From Scalesia atractyloides (taxonomy: Eukaryota; Streptophyta; Magnoliopsida; Asterales; Asteraceae), in contig CAMTDV010000009.1 in assembly GCA_947069175.1 (NCBI GenBank), positions 9,123,663-9,187,662 on the forward strand: 64,000 nucleotides of DNA. The letters are read 5' to 3'. The position numbers and the translations under genes were made by a program. Shown one piece after another: positions 33,746 to 44,410 of this stretch (position 1 is its first letter; each line of letters opens with the position of its first letter). The notes beneath the pieces were generated by a model that searched no databases, was not told the DNA's origin, and saw only the letters and a program-made list of their open reading frames with translations.

Positions 33746-34162
33746 CATGTCATTACTCATTATCACAATTCTTCTTATGTTAGTCAGACAAAACCTACTT
33801 TATAGTGGATCCTTCCCAATTTACATATTTAATGCGTCAACCTGTCAGATAATTGCCATCCTTTCAATAACAAGATAAATATGCTACTATAACAGATTAT
33901 ATAAGAAATTATAGTTATTTAAATATACATTGTGTCCTTGATATGTTACGCATAAATTGCAACACATTACGCTAAATTTTTATGTTTTATTTTGCGCATT
34001 TAAAATAAACCAAAAATCAATCAATAGATTAAATTTAAGTGTCACTTATAAGAAAACAGTTCATCATTAACCGATAAAAATCCATAATATTATTCTCTTA
34101 ATAAGTTTTTAACTTGTTTTTTTATGTTTATAAGTAATCATTACAGGGGAACCGGGTCTACT
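33746..34162. repeat. Duplicate of 30211-30624
   Basis: Begins CATGTCATTACTCATTATCA and ends GGGGAACCGGGTCTACT. Together with hAT 2 it forms a copy of 29119-30624. Confidence 0.85.
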
Positions 34163-34219
34163 GACTAGCATGAGGAACCGGGTCCGGGTATTCAAAAGAC
34201 CCGATTTTGCCCATCTCTA
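34146..34219 (-). mobile_element. Extra hAT right end
   Basis: 74 bp identical in type to the last part of hAT 1 and 2 (ACTGACTAGCATGAGGAACC to TTTTGCCCATCTCTA). It has no left partner of its own other than the left end of hAT 2. The Reina-like element inserted at its last two bases. Confidence 0.8.
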
Positions 34220-34222
34220 CTC

Positions 34223-34562
34223 TGATACGACTGAACCAGGCCCGTCAGGATCCAGGTCGCAACCAAATGCTATTCTGGCCCAGCAAGATGTTCGACGATC
34301 CAGTAGACAACCCCGAGTCCAATTCGGTTGAGAGATTAGATGCAAATTCAAGATGAAGATCTCAATATCAAAATATTTATAGTTTTCTTATTTTTAGTTA
34401 TTTGTTTCCCGTTTTGAAAAGATTGTTTCTTGTTTTCTATGTTTGAACTTCCTATAAGTGTTCTGTTTTTTTTTAATAAAAGTTATCAGAAAAATTGCCC
34501 CAGATCACCTTCTCCCTTCTTGTTGTTCTTGGAGATTGACCATCTCGAACTCGGTCGTATCA
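34223..34562 (+). repeat. 5' LTR of the Reina-like element
   Basis: 340 bp, followed by GTTGGTGCTTTCATTCG, the presumed but atypical primer site region. Near 34480 there is an AATAAAAG word that could serve in polyadenylation. Confidence 0.9.
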
Positions 34563-34587
34563 GTTGGTGCTTTCATTCGCTTACCCA

Positions 34588-35550
34588 ATGCCTCCCCGGA
34601 AGGACAGCAAAGACGCGCTTGCCGCACTCAGTGAGGCACTCGCGAACCAGTCGCGTGAAACCACCCAACGCTTCGAAACTCTTACCGAAACCAATCTCAT
34701 CCTTGCAGCCCTTCACAAAACTGAAACCAAACCTGCATCCACGTCCCATGCAATCACTGACAACCAACCACGACAACCGAAACTTTTTCTTCCAACCTTT
34801 GACGGGTCAAACACTTTGGATTGGCTTTTTCAAGCGGATCAATATTTCACCTATTATAATATTCCGCCGGAAAATCGTATGAATATGGCGGCATTCAGGC
34901 TTGCAGGTGACGCGCTCAGTTGGTACAAGTACCTCTCCAACAACAAACTCCTTACCACTTGGGCCGCCTTTACTCGACAACTCGAGCTTCGCTTCGGACC
35001 GTCTTCGTATGCGAACCATCAAGCCGCATTATTCAAACTTCGACAAACTACCACAGTTGTCGCGTGCATAACGGACTTTGAACGCTTAAGCAATTGCACC
35101 ATAGGAATACCACCTGATGTTCTTCTTAATTGCTTTTTATTCGGTCTCCGAAATGATATCCACCAGGAACTTACTATCCTTCAACCGCAATCATTACCGG
35201 ACGCTATTGGGTTAGCCCGGTTGGTTGAGGATAAACTCAACGACCAACGATTCCGTTTCAAAAACAACCCACCCTACCGCCCGACCACTTCTCTAGTGTC
35301 ATCCAACTCCATCGGCCCCAGTTCCAGTTCTCAGTCAAACGCAAACACCACCACAGCTCCTCTTCTTCCACGCCGAAACCTCCCACCACCCTACCTTTCA
35401 ACCGTTTATCACCAGATGCAATTCAACAACGCAAAGCTGCCGGGTTGTGCTTCCGTTGCCCGGAAAAATACCACCCCGGACACAAGTGTAATCCACCACA
35501 GTTCCACTTGCTTGTTGACTATGATGACCTCGATACCACCGCGCCCTTGA
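34588..35550 (+). pseudogene. Reina-like gag
   Basis: The likely start is the ATG at 34588 (MPPRKDSKDALAALSEAL), 26 bp after the LTR; the same frame upstream is open but lacks an ATG. Residues 55-210 form a Gag capsid-like region with KLFLPTFDGSNTLDWLFQAD, AAFRLAGDALSWYKYL and LELRFGPSSYANHQAALFKL. A Ser/Thr/Pro-rich linker follows. Near 35395 a frameshift moves the zinc knuckle to another frame, so the last approximately 50 residues of this ORF are out of register. Confidence 0.85.
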
Positions 35551-35903
35551 TCGATTTTAGTGATGAACCACCCGGCTCCCCACACCCTGCCACCCAACCA
35601 CAATTTTTATCCCTTTCAGCCGCGGCTTTGCATGGACTCACATCCCCAAAAACCTTGAGAATCACGGGTTATATTCTGGGCCACCCAGTCACGATTTTAG
35701 TCGATTCGGGGAGCACTCACAACATCATACAACCCCGAATCGCTTCCTTCCTCAAGTTACCAATGGACCGTATTTGTTCCTTCTCAGTTATGATAGGTAA
35801 CGGGAATTTTCTACAATGCGCCGGATGTTGTCCACAAGTCACGGTGGTACTTTCACAACAAAATTTCGACATTCCATTGTATGTCTTACCTATCGTTCCA
35901 TAA
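35396..35903 (+). pseudogene. Reina-like zinc knuckle and protease
   Basis: In frame from about 35396: CFRCPEKYHPGHKC is a CCHC knuckle; LVDSGSTHNIIQPRIA holds the protease catalytic Asp. The frame ends at the TAA after VLPIVP (35901-35903); the continuation to RT is in the frame of 35816-36736. Confidence 0.82.
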
Positions 35904-36736
35904 GCTCCTTAGGCCGCATCATAGCGGATTTTTCGGTTCCGTCTATATCGTTCACTTTTAAAGATCGACCGATGACCCTTAACGGCGAGCCAATCGTTTC
36001 TTCCGCCACTCCCACAGCCATCCACACTTTGCTTACTAAAGGTTGTGTAGCTTCCATGCATACATTAATTTTTGAACATGAAAGTGAGTCCACCAAGCCT
36101 ACACCTCAAGCTCATGTTGACAGTGACATTCAGTCCCTTTTACAACAGTTCTCCCAAATCTTCCAACCTCCAACTACCTTACCCCCACCTAGACCACATG
36201 ATCACCACATCCATTTACTACCCAACAGTAAACCCGTAAATGTTCGGCCGTACCGTTACCCTCACTATCAAAAGGAGAAAATGACTAAACTGATTAAAGA
36301 CATGCTTGATAATGGCATTATTCAACCGAGCACAAGCCCGTACTCGTCTCCCGTTTTGTTGGTTAAAAAGAAAGATGGCACTTGGCGTTTTTGCGTCGAT
36401 TACCGTGCTTTAAACACTATCACCATTCGAGACCGTTTCCCTATTCCAACAGTGGACGCTTTACTAGACAAATTACAAGGTGCAACATTTTTTTCTAAAT
36501 TGGATTTAAGTGCAGGTTACCACCAAATTCGGGTTGCGCTTAGTGAAGTACATAAAACGGCTTTTCGGACGATTGATGGCCACTATGAATTTTTAGTGAT
36601 GCCATTTGGACTCTCGAATGCGCCATCCACTTTTCAGTCGGCTATGAACGACCTTTTTCGTAACTCATTACGGCGGTTCGTGCTAGTTTTTTTCGATGAT
36701 ATTTTGTATACAGTCGGTCTCGTAATGAACACTTAG
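35904..36736 (+). pseudogene. Reina-like reverse transcriptase
   Basis: Motifs in order: [99 protein letters not shown], and the catalytic box FFDDI, intact. A one-base loss just after it gives [10 protein letters not shown] and a stop at 36734-36736. The thumb continues in another frame. Confidence 0.88.
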
Positions 36737-37520
36737 AACACCTTTCTCAAGTATTTCAACTATTATCCTCCAATAAGTACTTCGCTAAACTATCTAAGTG
36801 TGTCTTTGGGGTTAACAAGGTGCAATACTTGGGGCATGTTATATCCGCGGAAGGCGTCGCCACTGACGATGATAAAATTATGGCAATCCAGAGGTGGCCG
36901 ATTCCCACATCCCAAACCTTGTTGCGTGGATTTCTTGGGTTAACAGGTTACTACCGTTGATTTGTCCAGATGTACTCCCCCATAGCCGGGCCCTTAACTG
37001 ATTTGTTGCAACATTCACAAAAATTTGTTTGGACTGACGCGGCTCAGCGTGCGTTTGAAACACTAAAGGCTGCCATGGTAAATCTTCCTACCCTTACTTT
37101 ACCTGATTTTTCTCAAGTCTTTGATGTTACCACGGATGCTTCGGCTTATGGCATTGGCGCCGTTTTGTCTCAAAAAGATAGACCGATTGCATTTTTTAGC
37201 AAGAAGATTAACAAAAAATGGCGGGCATTAGGGAGCTATTTGCCATCACTGAGGCCATTAAAAATGGCGTCATTATTTGCTGGGACGCCGTTTTCAAGTC
37301 TTTACGGACCAACGCAGTCTGCGTCATCTTTTAACACAAGTCATCCAAACGCCAGAACAACACAAATGTGCTAGCAAGTTGTTGGTCTGCGTCATCTTTT
37401 AACACAAGTCATCCAAACGCCGAACAACACAAATGGGCTAGCAAGTTGTTGGGTATGATTTCGAAATTTATTACAAACCAGGAAAGAAAACCAGGTCGCT
37501 GATGCCTTGAGTCGCATAGA
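36737..37520 (+). pseudogene. Reina-like RT connection and RNase H
   Basis: Continues with KYFAKLSKCVFGVNKVQYLG and RGFLGLTGYYR, then TGA (36958-36960) where Arg is expected. The RNase H start is VFDVTTDASAYGIGAVLSQ. The following part is scrambled by further indels and by a 68-bp tandem duplication (37316-37451). The DALSRIDDLH end of RNase H is recognisable at about 37500. Confidence 0.8.
37316..37451 (+). repeat. 68-bp tandem duplication in the RNase H region
   Basis: Two units starting GTCTGCGTCATCTTTTAACA and ending CTAGCAAGTTGTTG, with one base deletion and one substitution between them. Inserted coding length destroys the reading frame. Confidence 0.9.
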
Positions 37521-38473
37521 CGATCTCCATAGCTCACCTTATCCACGCCCGTCTTTCCGTGGTTATAGGAATTGCGTGAATATTACACCAAGTCGCCTAT
37601 TGGTCGCTCCTTATTTGATGGCATCCGCGACTCCACTACCGTGACCGATTACACGGTTCATGATGGGCTGGTGTATCATAAGCAACGCTTATTAATCCCG
37701 GATTTACGCCTTGCACCAGAAATTGTTACATGAATTTCATTCTAGTAAGATAGGAGGCCCCTCCGGAATTACCGCCACAGTAAAGCGCTTAAAATCTAAT
37801 TTTTCTTGGTCCAACTTACGTTCAGACTTCGCACTTTGTATCGGATTGTCGAATTTGTCAGCAAACCAAGTACTCCACACACAAACCATATGGCTTGTTG
37901 CAGCCATTACCTATTCCCAATCAGGTTCGGGAAGAGATTTCTATCGATTTTATTACGAGCCTGCCGCCGTCAGATGGGAAAACCGCAATCTGGGTTATTG
38001 TGGATCGGTTGTCGAAATTCGCCCACTTTATTGCTCTTCCGGCTCACTACACTGCACAGCAAGTCTATAAGTTACATGGGTTACCTAAAAGTATTTTATC
38101 TGATCGTGATCCGGTGTTTCTAAGTCGTTTCTGGACAGAACTTTTTGACGCCATTGGTACCAAGTTATTGCATTCCAGTGCGTATCACCCACAAACAGAC
38201 GGCCAAACGGAAGTCGTTAATCGGACCTTAGAGAACTACTTGCGTTGTTTCACGTGCGATGAACCCAAGCGGTGGTCGAAGTTTTTATACTTGGCTGAAT
38301 TGTGGTACAATACTTCTTATCATAGTGCTATTGAGATGACCCCATTTCAAGCGTTGTATGGCCGGCCACCCCCGTCTATTCCACATTACACTCGGTCGGA
38401 TACGAAGCCTAAGTCAATTGATGATGCTTTAATGGAACACCTAGTCTTCACAAAACTCGTCAGCGTAGACTGA
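37521..38473 (+). pseudogene. Reina-like integrase
   Basis: A degraded zinc-binding start (HQKLLHEFHSSKIGGPSGI) is followed by the core in the frame 37895-38473: SIDFITSLPPSDGKTAIWVI (first Asp), SILSDRDPVF (second Asp), and [20 protein letters not shown] with the catalytic Glu. WYNTSYHSAIEMTPFQALYG follows. The frame stops at 38471-38473; the tail is in the next frame piece. Confidence 0.87.
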
Positions 38474-38497
38474 ACAAGCTAATCGTACCGGCAAGAC

Positions 38498-38938
38498 ATG
38501 GAATTCAATGTTGGGGACCGAGTATTGTTAAAACTCCGCATGTACCGTCAAAAGTCCGTTGTTAATCGCGGTGTTGAGAAGCTAAGTCGCCGGTATTACG
38601 GCCCGTTCACAGTTTTAGAGCGTGTTGGTAAAGTAGCTTATCGGCTCGATTTGCCAATTGGTTCTCGCATTCACCCGGTGTTTCACGTGTCGTTGCTCTG
38701 CTTGTGCAAAGGAGACTGGGATTCAGGTTTCATTCCTTTACCACCAGATCTATTGGAGGGTCCAATTTCCTCAGCTACCTCCGGCCTTGCGGACAAGGCC
38801 GTTTTCGAAGGGGAGAATATTGATACGACTGAACCAGGCCCGTCACGATCCATGTCGCAACCAAATGCTATTCTGGCCCAGCAAGATGTTCGACGATCCA
38901 GTAGACAACCCCGAGTTCCAATTCGGTTGAGAGATTAG
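38498..38938 (+). pseudogene. Reina-like integrase C-terminus; chromodomain core missing
   Basis: MEFNVGDRVLLKLRMYRQKS and GPFTVLERVGKVAYRLDLP are the usual post-core tail, up to HPVFHVSLL. In related elements a chromodomain of about 50 residues should follow. Here GFIPLPPDLLEGP is joined directly to LADKAVFEGENIDT, so the core is lost. The frame continues 118 bp into the 3' LTR and ends RRSSRQPRVPIRLRD, stop at 38936-38938. Confidence 0.75.
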
Positions 38939-39163
38939 ATGCAAATTCAAGATGAAGATCCCAATATCAAAATATTTACAGCTTTCTTATTTTTAGTTAT
39001 TTGTTTCCCGTTTTGAAAAGATTGTTTCTTGTTTTCTAAGTTTGAACTTCCTATAAGTATTTTTTTTTTTTTTTTAATAAAAGTTATCAGAAAAATTGCC
39101 CCAGATCACGTTCTCCCTTCTTGTTGTTCTTGGAGATTGACCATCTCGAACTCGGTCGTATCA
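38821..39163 (+). repeat. 3' LTR of the Reina-like element
   Basis: 343 bp, same ends as the 5' LTR. It includes the last 118 bp of the polyprotein frame. A T-run at about 39059-39075 is longer than in the 5' copy. Confidence 0.9.
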
Positions 39164-39168
39164 TACTC

Positions 39169-40120
39169 CACCATCAATTTCATTTGTCACTTCTTAAAAA
39201 TCATCAAGTGACACGATAACAAGAGAGCGACATCACATGTTCCACCACATTTTTACCTGAGACGTCATTTTCTGGTACGACATCTTACCTTTACGATCAG
39301 GATACGACTAGTAATGAACAATTTTGACACGATTCACTTGAGATTTGGTGTGTAATATCTTCTAAATGTCTGTAAAACAATCTAAATAATCTAGTGTTTG
39401 CCCTCGATAAAAGTGGTATCGCTTTAAATCTTTGCAAGTACAAAGTTAAATAGTATTTAGGTGTAAAAAAAAACAAACAAAAAAACAAAATGGGCGATAT
39501 AGGTTGATGACAGACACATTGATTGCTTGGTGTACTAACAAGAAAATAATACATAGGACACTTTTCACATAGAAATCATTAAGGGTCGATGGTGGACCAT
39601 AATATAATCATAGGTTATCTGAACCAGTCCCAAAAAATCATTTTTCTTTTGTCAACATCTGATGCATAACATTCCAATTCCTACTAATATATTTTTTCAA
39701 ATCATATTTGCGGAAAAAAAAAAGTTTCCATGGGTCAACCCTACCAATCCGTTTTAACCTGTACTAAAAAAAACTATGTTTTACATCATACAATGTTCAC
39801 CATATGAAAGGTTTCAAAGGATCAAACCGACCCGTTCCAACCGATACTAAAAAACTACCCGTTAAAAATCTGTTCCCATCTCTAGAACAAACTGTGTTTT
39901 ACTTTTACAACATACAAGGTTCGGCGTCAATATGAAATACGTATATAAACGAGCATAAATGATAGTAGTATGTTTACATGCTGCAAACAAACTAAAAAAG
40001 CTGACAACATATAAGCTTGTATAACACACAGGCCATCTATAAACCTTTGTTAGACGGCAAAGACTGATGTTTAAACAGACGTATGCATAAGCCTTTCGAT
40101 TAAAAGGCAAATACGAAAAG
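39169..40120. other. Spacer and probable 3' flank of the PUP gene
   Basis: No ORF with support. A CCCATCTCTAG word at about 39875-39885 looks like a lone hAT end but has no partner. The last 250 bp would be the 3' untranslated region of the minus-strand PUP gene. Confidence 0.4.
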
Positions 40121-41196
40121 CTAGCAACTAGAAGATGAAGAAGAAACATGACTTACAGGGTAACTTGCGTATATATAGCAAGCGAATCCCCAGAAAGTAA
40201 CAATAAGCGATAAAATCTTGAAACCACTCATAGGATCATTCATAAGTATAACAGCTGCAATGCTTGTGAGTGGTACCCTTATCGAGTTAAGCACACCGGC
40301 TAGCACAGTGGATGATAAATATAGCACCGCGGTTGATCCCAAAACTCCCAATTGAAAAGTAATAACGCCCCAAATAATAACCATATTGTATGCACTTTCC
40401 CCGCCTATAAAACTTTTCGCTTCAGCGCTCATCCCGTGAAAATCATCGTTTACGACGACCCCGATTGTTGTAAATACGAACGCAAAGAAGGAAACCGCTA
40501 CTTGTTGCTCTAACACTACGTGAAACGATCTTCCTTCAAGTAGTTTTATGAACACGAGCTCAGAAAGAGCGAAGATCAGACCGTGAAGGCGCTGATCCAA
40601 GAATATCCCACATAAAACCGAGCGCGTACTGGGTGTCTGTAATATACGAAAACCTATCGGAATCCGTATCTAGCGCGATGATAACCATAGCGGCTGTGAT
40701 TACCACGATGGAGTTTATAGTAGAGAGGTTAATCTTGTTGTTGACGATAAAATACCCGAATATTGGGTGAATATGAGGACTGTCGAGGCCAAAAGAGACG
40801 CGGTTGACGCAGGGAGATACGCGTACGTGTATGCATACATGAGATTATCTGCCGCACTTAAGAAACCCAAACCGATGTACGATAACGCGAGTTTTAACGT
40901 TAACGGAGTTGGGGACGCTTTGGTGAAGTACATAGGGAGCAGGATGAAAAGTGGGATGGGCCACCCTGCGACCGATACCCATGAAATGATCCATTTGCTT
41001 TTGCCGCCGTTTGAAAAGTAGAGTCGTGAAAGAAGACTAGAAGCGGGGAAAGCTATAAGCATTCCCGCGCTACTTAAGAGTAAGAGATCCAGTATGAGAT
41101 GGGTTTGTTTTTATATGCCTCGATCACCATGTTCTTGTAATCGGTTATTTTGTCGTGAACGGATTTTGAATTTGGTGGCGCCTCCACTTCTTCCAT
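40121..41196 (-). pseudogene. Purine permease (PUP-type transporter), frameshifted
   Basis: Three minus-strand frame pieces join into a protein of about 355 residues, the usual PUP length, with no intron needed. Start: ATG at 41194-41196 (MEEVEAPPNSKSVHDKITDY). Piece 1 after a frameshift near 41100: GMLIAFPASSLLSRLYFSNG (PUP hallmark RLYF.GGK), then TM helices and LSAADNLMYAYTYAYLPAST. Frameshift near 40760, then FGYFIVNNKINLSTINSIVV and DTQYALGFMWDI. Frameshift near 40590, then LHGLIFALSELVFIKLLEG to the stop after SSSSS-C. PUPs carry adenine, cytokinins and similar bases across membranes. All key regions are present, so the breaks could be sequence errors in a live gene. Confidence 0.82.
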
Positions 41197-41609
41197 TATT
41201 TCACGGCCTAGAAGAGTACATGGAGAGTTATAACATAAATAAGTTCAAAAGTAAATAATCAAGAACATGTTTGAAAAAAAAAGGTCAATCTGTTCATATT
41301 TAGTTTCAGTCAAATATGCTATATGATAGTATGATGTTGCTGATCTCCTATAAAAAAAGACTCTTGTTTAAGTCAACTCAACTATGCAAGTTTTTACGCC
41401 CCGCTGCGGTATGTGCATATAATGTATATATGTGTGGGCGCTCGGGGGGCAAAAGTGAAAGTGCACTAATTTTAACATTATTTTACTAATTTCGTGAATA
41501 TAACGTTAAAGAGGGGGATGGTTAATCATGCATCATGTGGTGGCGTTGATAGCCGAAAGACAAGAGAGTACATGCACTAATCGGCCTTTGTCTTAATTGT
41601 TGAGTGTTA
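41197..41609. other. Upstream flank of the PUP gene
   Basis: No ORF. It would contain the promoter of the minus-strand PUP gene; no clear TATA box was picked out. Confidence 0.35.
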
Positions 41610-41780
41610 TGTGCCTTATCTCCAAGGCTTGATGCAAAACTACTATCGAGCCGGGGGTCTCATTGGAAGCAGGCTCTCTATTCCTGCAGGTAGAGGTAAG
41701 GTTGTCTACATCTTACCCTCCTCAGACCCTACCTTAGCTGTGCTATTGATGGGATTTACTGAGTATGATGAAGATGAACT
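41610..41780 (+). mobile_element. Au-like SINE fragment
   Basis: Contains GGTCTCATTGGAAGCAG, CTCTCTATTCCT, GGTAGAGGTAAGGTTGTCTA and CATCTTACCCTCCTCAGACC, then GGGATTTACTGAGTATGATG. These words, in this order, are the body and 3' end of plant Au SINEs as I know them. A short ORF across it (41611-41811) is incidental. The 5' part is diverged. Confidence 0.75.
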
Positions 41781-41819
41781 ATGCAAGTTTAAAGAGAAAG
41801 TAGTCACTTAACAATTAAC

Positions 41820-42842
41820 ATGTCTATTAGCAGGAACCAAATAAAGTAACCACGGGTCAAACCTTTTATACGACTGTAAACACGGACGACACTCAGGTCT
41901 CGTACGTCTCCACAAACTCCTATACTGGACCATGTCCTAAAAGAGGTGCAACCGTAGCAAATCCGCCTAGCGAAAACTTTGAAAAAGCTAAAAGTTTCAC
42001 CTTCAAAATCTCTATAATTCTACAACTTTTATTTTCCTGTCCAAATCCTTATGTAGCTTGTTTCTGACTTAATCACTAATGGTCAAACAACCAATTAGGG
42101 TTTAACTATTCAATAATACAAGTAAAAAAATCAACGTCGTCATCATATTCTTCACATGACCAAATTCACGTGATAATACTGCAAATTTGCAAACATTCTC
42201 AACTTCACAAAACCTAACAAATCTGCAGTACCAATCCTAACCGACTTATAAAACGACGTCGTCCAATATCAATCTCAAACACACAAACAAGCAACAAAAT
42301 CGAACAGATACATCAGAGTAAAAAGGTAAATTAGAATCACTGATTAATATTTTCAAATTTATAAAACAGATGCAATTAAGAGGTGAAATTGAGAGACCTA
42401 GTGGAAGCAACGGTTGATGCATCCGATTGTCTGCCGGAATTTAGGTCAATGATGAGTAGGTACCACCACAAACCGCCGGAGCTTTCCGTCGGTGCGACTG
42501 CACTGCACCACAATTTAACCCCTTGATAATGTTTTGATAACTAATTAGTAAAATTAGCTCTCAATTCAAAAGTCAAAGACAATGTGGGATTAGTGGTGAC
42601 CCACGTGGTAAGGGGTGGTGGTAATTGTACTACTGCACCACTTGAGTTGAGTGCCCAAAAATGGTATCATCTTAATTCTCATGTAAAAGAAATTTCTTGT
42701 GGACTTTCATTCCTTTAGAAAGATGGGGGTTCGATTTTTATTTGGTGTAAAGTGAAATGATAGGTGAGGCTTTGGTTTGGTCCTTGAGTTAAACCGAATT
42801 TTATTGGTAATTTTATTGTCGTGTTTACGGGCGGACGGGTTG
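41820..42842. other. Spacer with one short open segment
   Basis: A plus-strand frame at about 42388-42526 reads KLRDLVEATVDASDCLPEF, then SMMSRYHHKPPELSVGATAL, and stops; it has no ATG at its start and no family was recognised. It may be a gene fragment. Nothing else is supported. Confidence 0.25.
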
Positions 42843-43254
42843 TCGGGTGTAACAACTCGAAAATTCGATCGTTATCATTCATTTTGTTTTCCCGTTTTAT
42901 CTATCTTTTGAAAACCGAGATTTGATTGATAATAAAGTTTATGTTAATTACTTATGGTTTTGTATGTTATTATCTCGCTTATTGGAGATTATCGCATCGC
43001 ATCGCAATTACTTACTAGTTTATTGGAAATTATGTGGTAATATTAGTTATGTGTTTTACATGTGTTATGTGTGTTTGGTTATGGTCACAATCGCTATCGC
43101 ATCGCACTCGCACTCTCGAATCGCTAAATGGCGCTATTATATCAATTATAACGCTTAACGCTTACTAAAACGCTTAATATAACTAATTAAATGCGAACCG
43201 AATAGCCAATCGAACACTTAACGCGGAATTGGCAAACAAAACTTGGTCACACCA

Positions 43255-43460
43255 AGGCCAAGTAATTGCCCGAACTTGCCTACCACAAGTTCGCCCGAAC
43301 TTGCCTGATAACCAGAAATCCCTTGTTTCTATCAAGTTCGCGCGAACTTGCATATACATATGCAAGTTCGGCCGAACTTACCCTTTTCCCTCTTGAAAAC
43401 TCCCTAAGTTCGCGCGAACTTGTACACTTTTGTATAAGTTCGGCCGAACTTGTTGCCAAC
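43255..43460 (+). repeat. Palindrome cluster upstream of the TATA box (element 2, 5' LTR)
   Basis: At least five AAGTTCGNNCGAACTT-type palindromes, including AAGTTCGCGCGAACTT and AAGTTCGGCCGAACTT. Confidence 0.8.
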
Positions 43461-43481
43461 TCTTGAGATTCTTGCTTCTCC

Positions 43482-43489
43482 TATAAATA
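43482..43489 (+). promoter_or_regulatory. LTR TATA box (element 2, 5' LTR)
   Basis: TATAAATA in the context CTCCTATAAATACC, followed by AAGCTC as in element 1. Confidence 0.7.
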
Positions 43490-44149
43490 CCAAGCTCTGT
43501 TCTCTCATTTGAACTTGCTGTAAGTTCGCCAAGAGCTCTCAAACCCCGAAACCTTCGTGTTCTAAGTAAGAATCAACCCGATTTCAACTGCAATGATGTT
43601 CAACAACGTTTATCAACGATCTAAAAAACGTTTACAACGATTTTGGCACAAGGCATAGCCTTCATTTTCATCAAAACTTATTCTTTTACGAAAATATTCA
43701 TCTTTTTCTTACAAAACTTCTGTTTTAAGCTTAGATCTACACAATACGAGTTCGTTTGGTGATAGTAGAGGCTTCCCAAACACGAGATCGCAATATCTCG
43801 GCTTGTAAGTGATGGATCTGAGAAAAAACCTTTGAAAATCATCGATTTCTACACAAACACGGACTTTTGATGGTGTTCTGTTCATTTCTAATATGAAACG
43901 AAGCTCAATCATTCAAGATCCAGATCTGGAAGCACAAGGACGTTTATGTTGGTTTACACAAGCCGGACTAATCCGACGAACCCCGAGTATCGCCCGGATT
44001 AGCCCACTCTTTTGTAAAACGGCTAAAACAGCCTAAAAGACCTCTCCGACCTAAGTTTGCTCAGTAGCACAGGGTTTGGAGGGATGAACACTCGATTTTC
44101 CTCAGCAAACGACCGAAAACGCAAGATTTTGTACCCGAAAACATCAAGT

Positions 44150-44410
44150 TCGCTCGAAATCACCAGTTCACCAGGTCAAGTTCGACCGAACTTGTACCCA
44201 TTTGGGTCAAGTTCGACCGAACTTGAGTATTTCTTCACCAAAATTCTGCAAGTTCCAACCATACAAGTTGACCAAACTTGCCTTGACAGTAAGGTTTTAC
44301 TACAAGTTCGCCCGAACTTGACAAGTTTCCTAGGAAACTCATCAAGTTCGACCAAACTTGGCACCAAACTCAGCAAAATCATACAAGTTCGCTCCGAACT
44401 TGTCATTAAC
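44150..44410 (+). repeat. Palindrome cluster downstream of the TATA box (element 2, 5' LTR)
   Basis: Two perfect AAGTTCGACCGAACTT copies, one with CC, and several decayed ones (e.g. AAGTTCGACCAAACTT). Confidence 0.78.

Larger units (their letters stand above)
34223..39163 (+). mobile_element. Short-LTR Ty3/Gypsy chromovirus (Reina-like), 4941 bp
   Basis: LTRs 34223-34562 and 38821-39163 start TGATACGA and end TCGTATCA, a perfect 8-bp inverted pair. The target duplication TACTC is perfect (34218-34222 and 39164-39168). A purine tract GAAGGGGAGAATAT precedes the 3' LTR. Gag, protease, RT, RNase H and integrase occur in Gypsy order. The LTRs differ at roughly ten sites in 340, suggesting a moderately old insertion. 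Short LTRs, a single polyprotein and the LADKAVFEGENIDT tail point to the Reina lineage; this is inference. Several frameshifts and stops make it defective. Confidence 0.92.

Noticed and set aside
32633..34227. A 7-of-8 match, CTATGATA and CTCTGATA, apparently flanking the composite hAT unit as a target duplication
   Set aside because: The right-hand word is made of CTC plus the first bases of the Reina-like LTR (TGATA). The true pre-insertion flank, read after the LTR element, is CTCCACCA, which does not match.
39870..39885. CCCATCTCTA word as another hAT terminus
   Set aside because: No left end, no target duplication and no subterminal GGAACCGGTTCC palindromes nearby.
40767..41021. Plus-strand ORF over the PUP gene
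   Set aside because: Shadow of the minus-strand transporter; the protein has no recognisable features.
41611..41811. 66-residue ORF
   Set aside because: It is a read-through of the Au-like SINE body.
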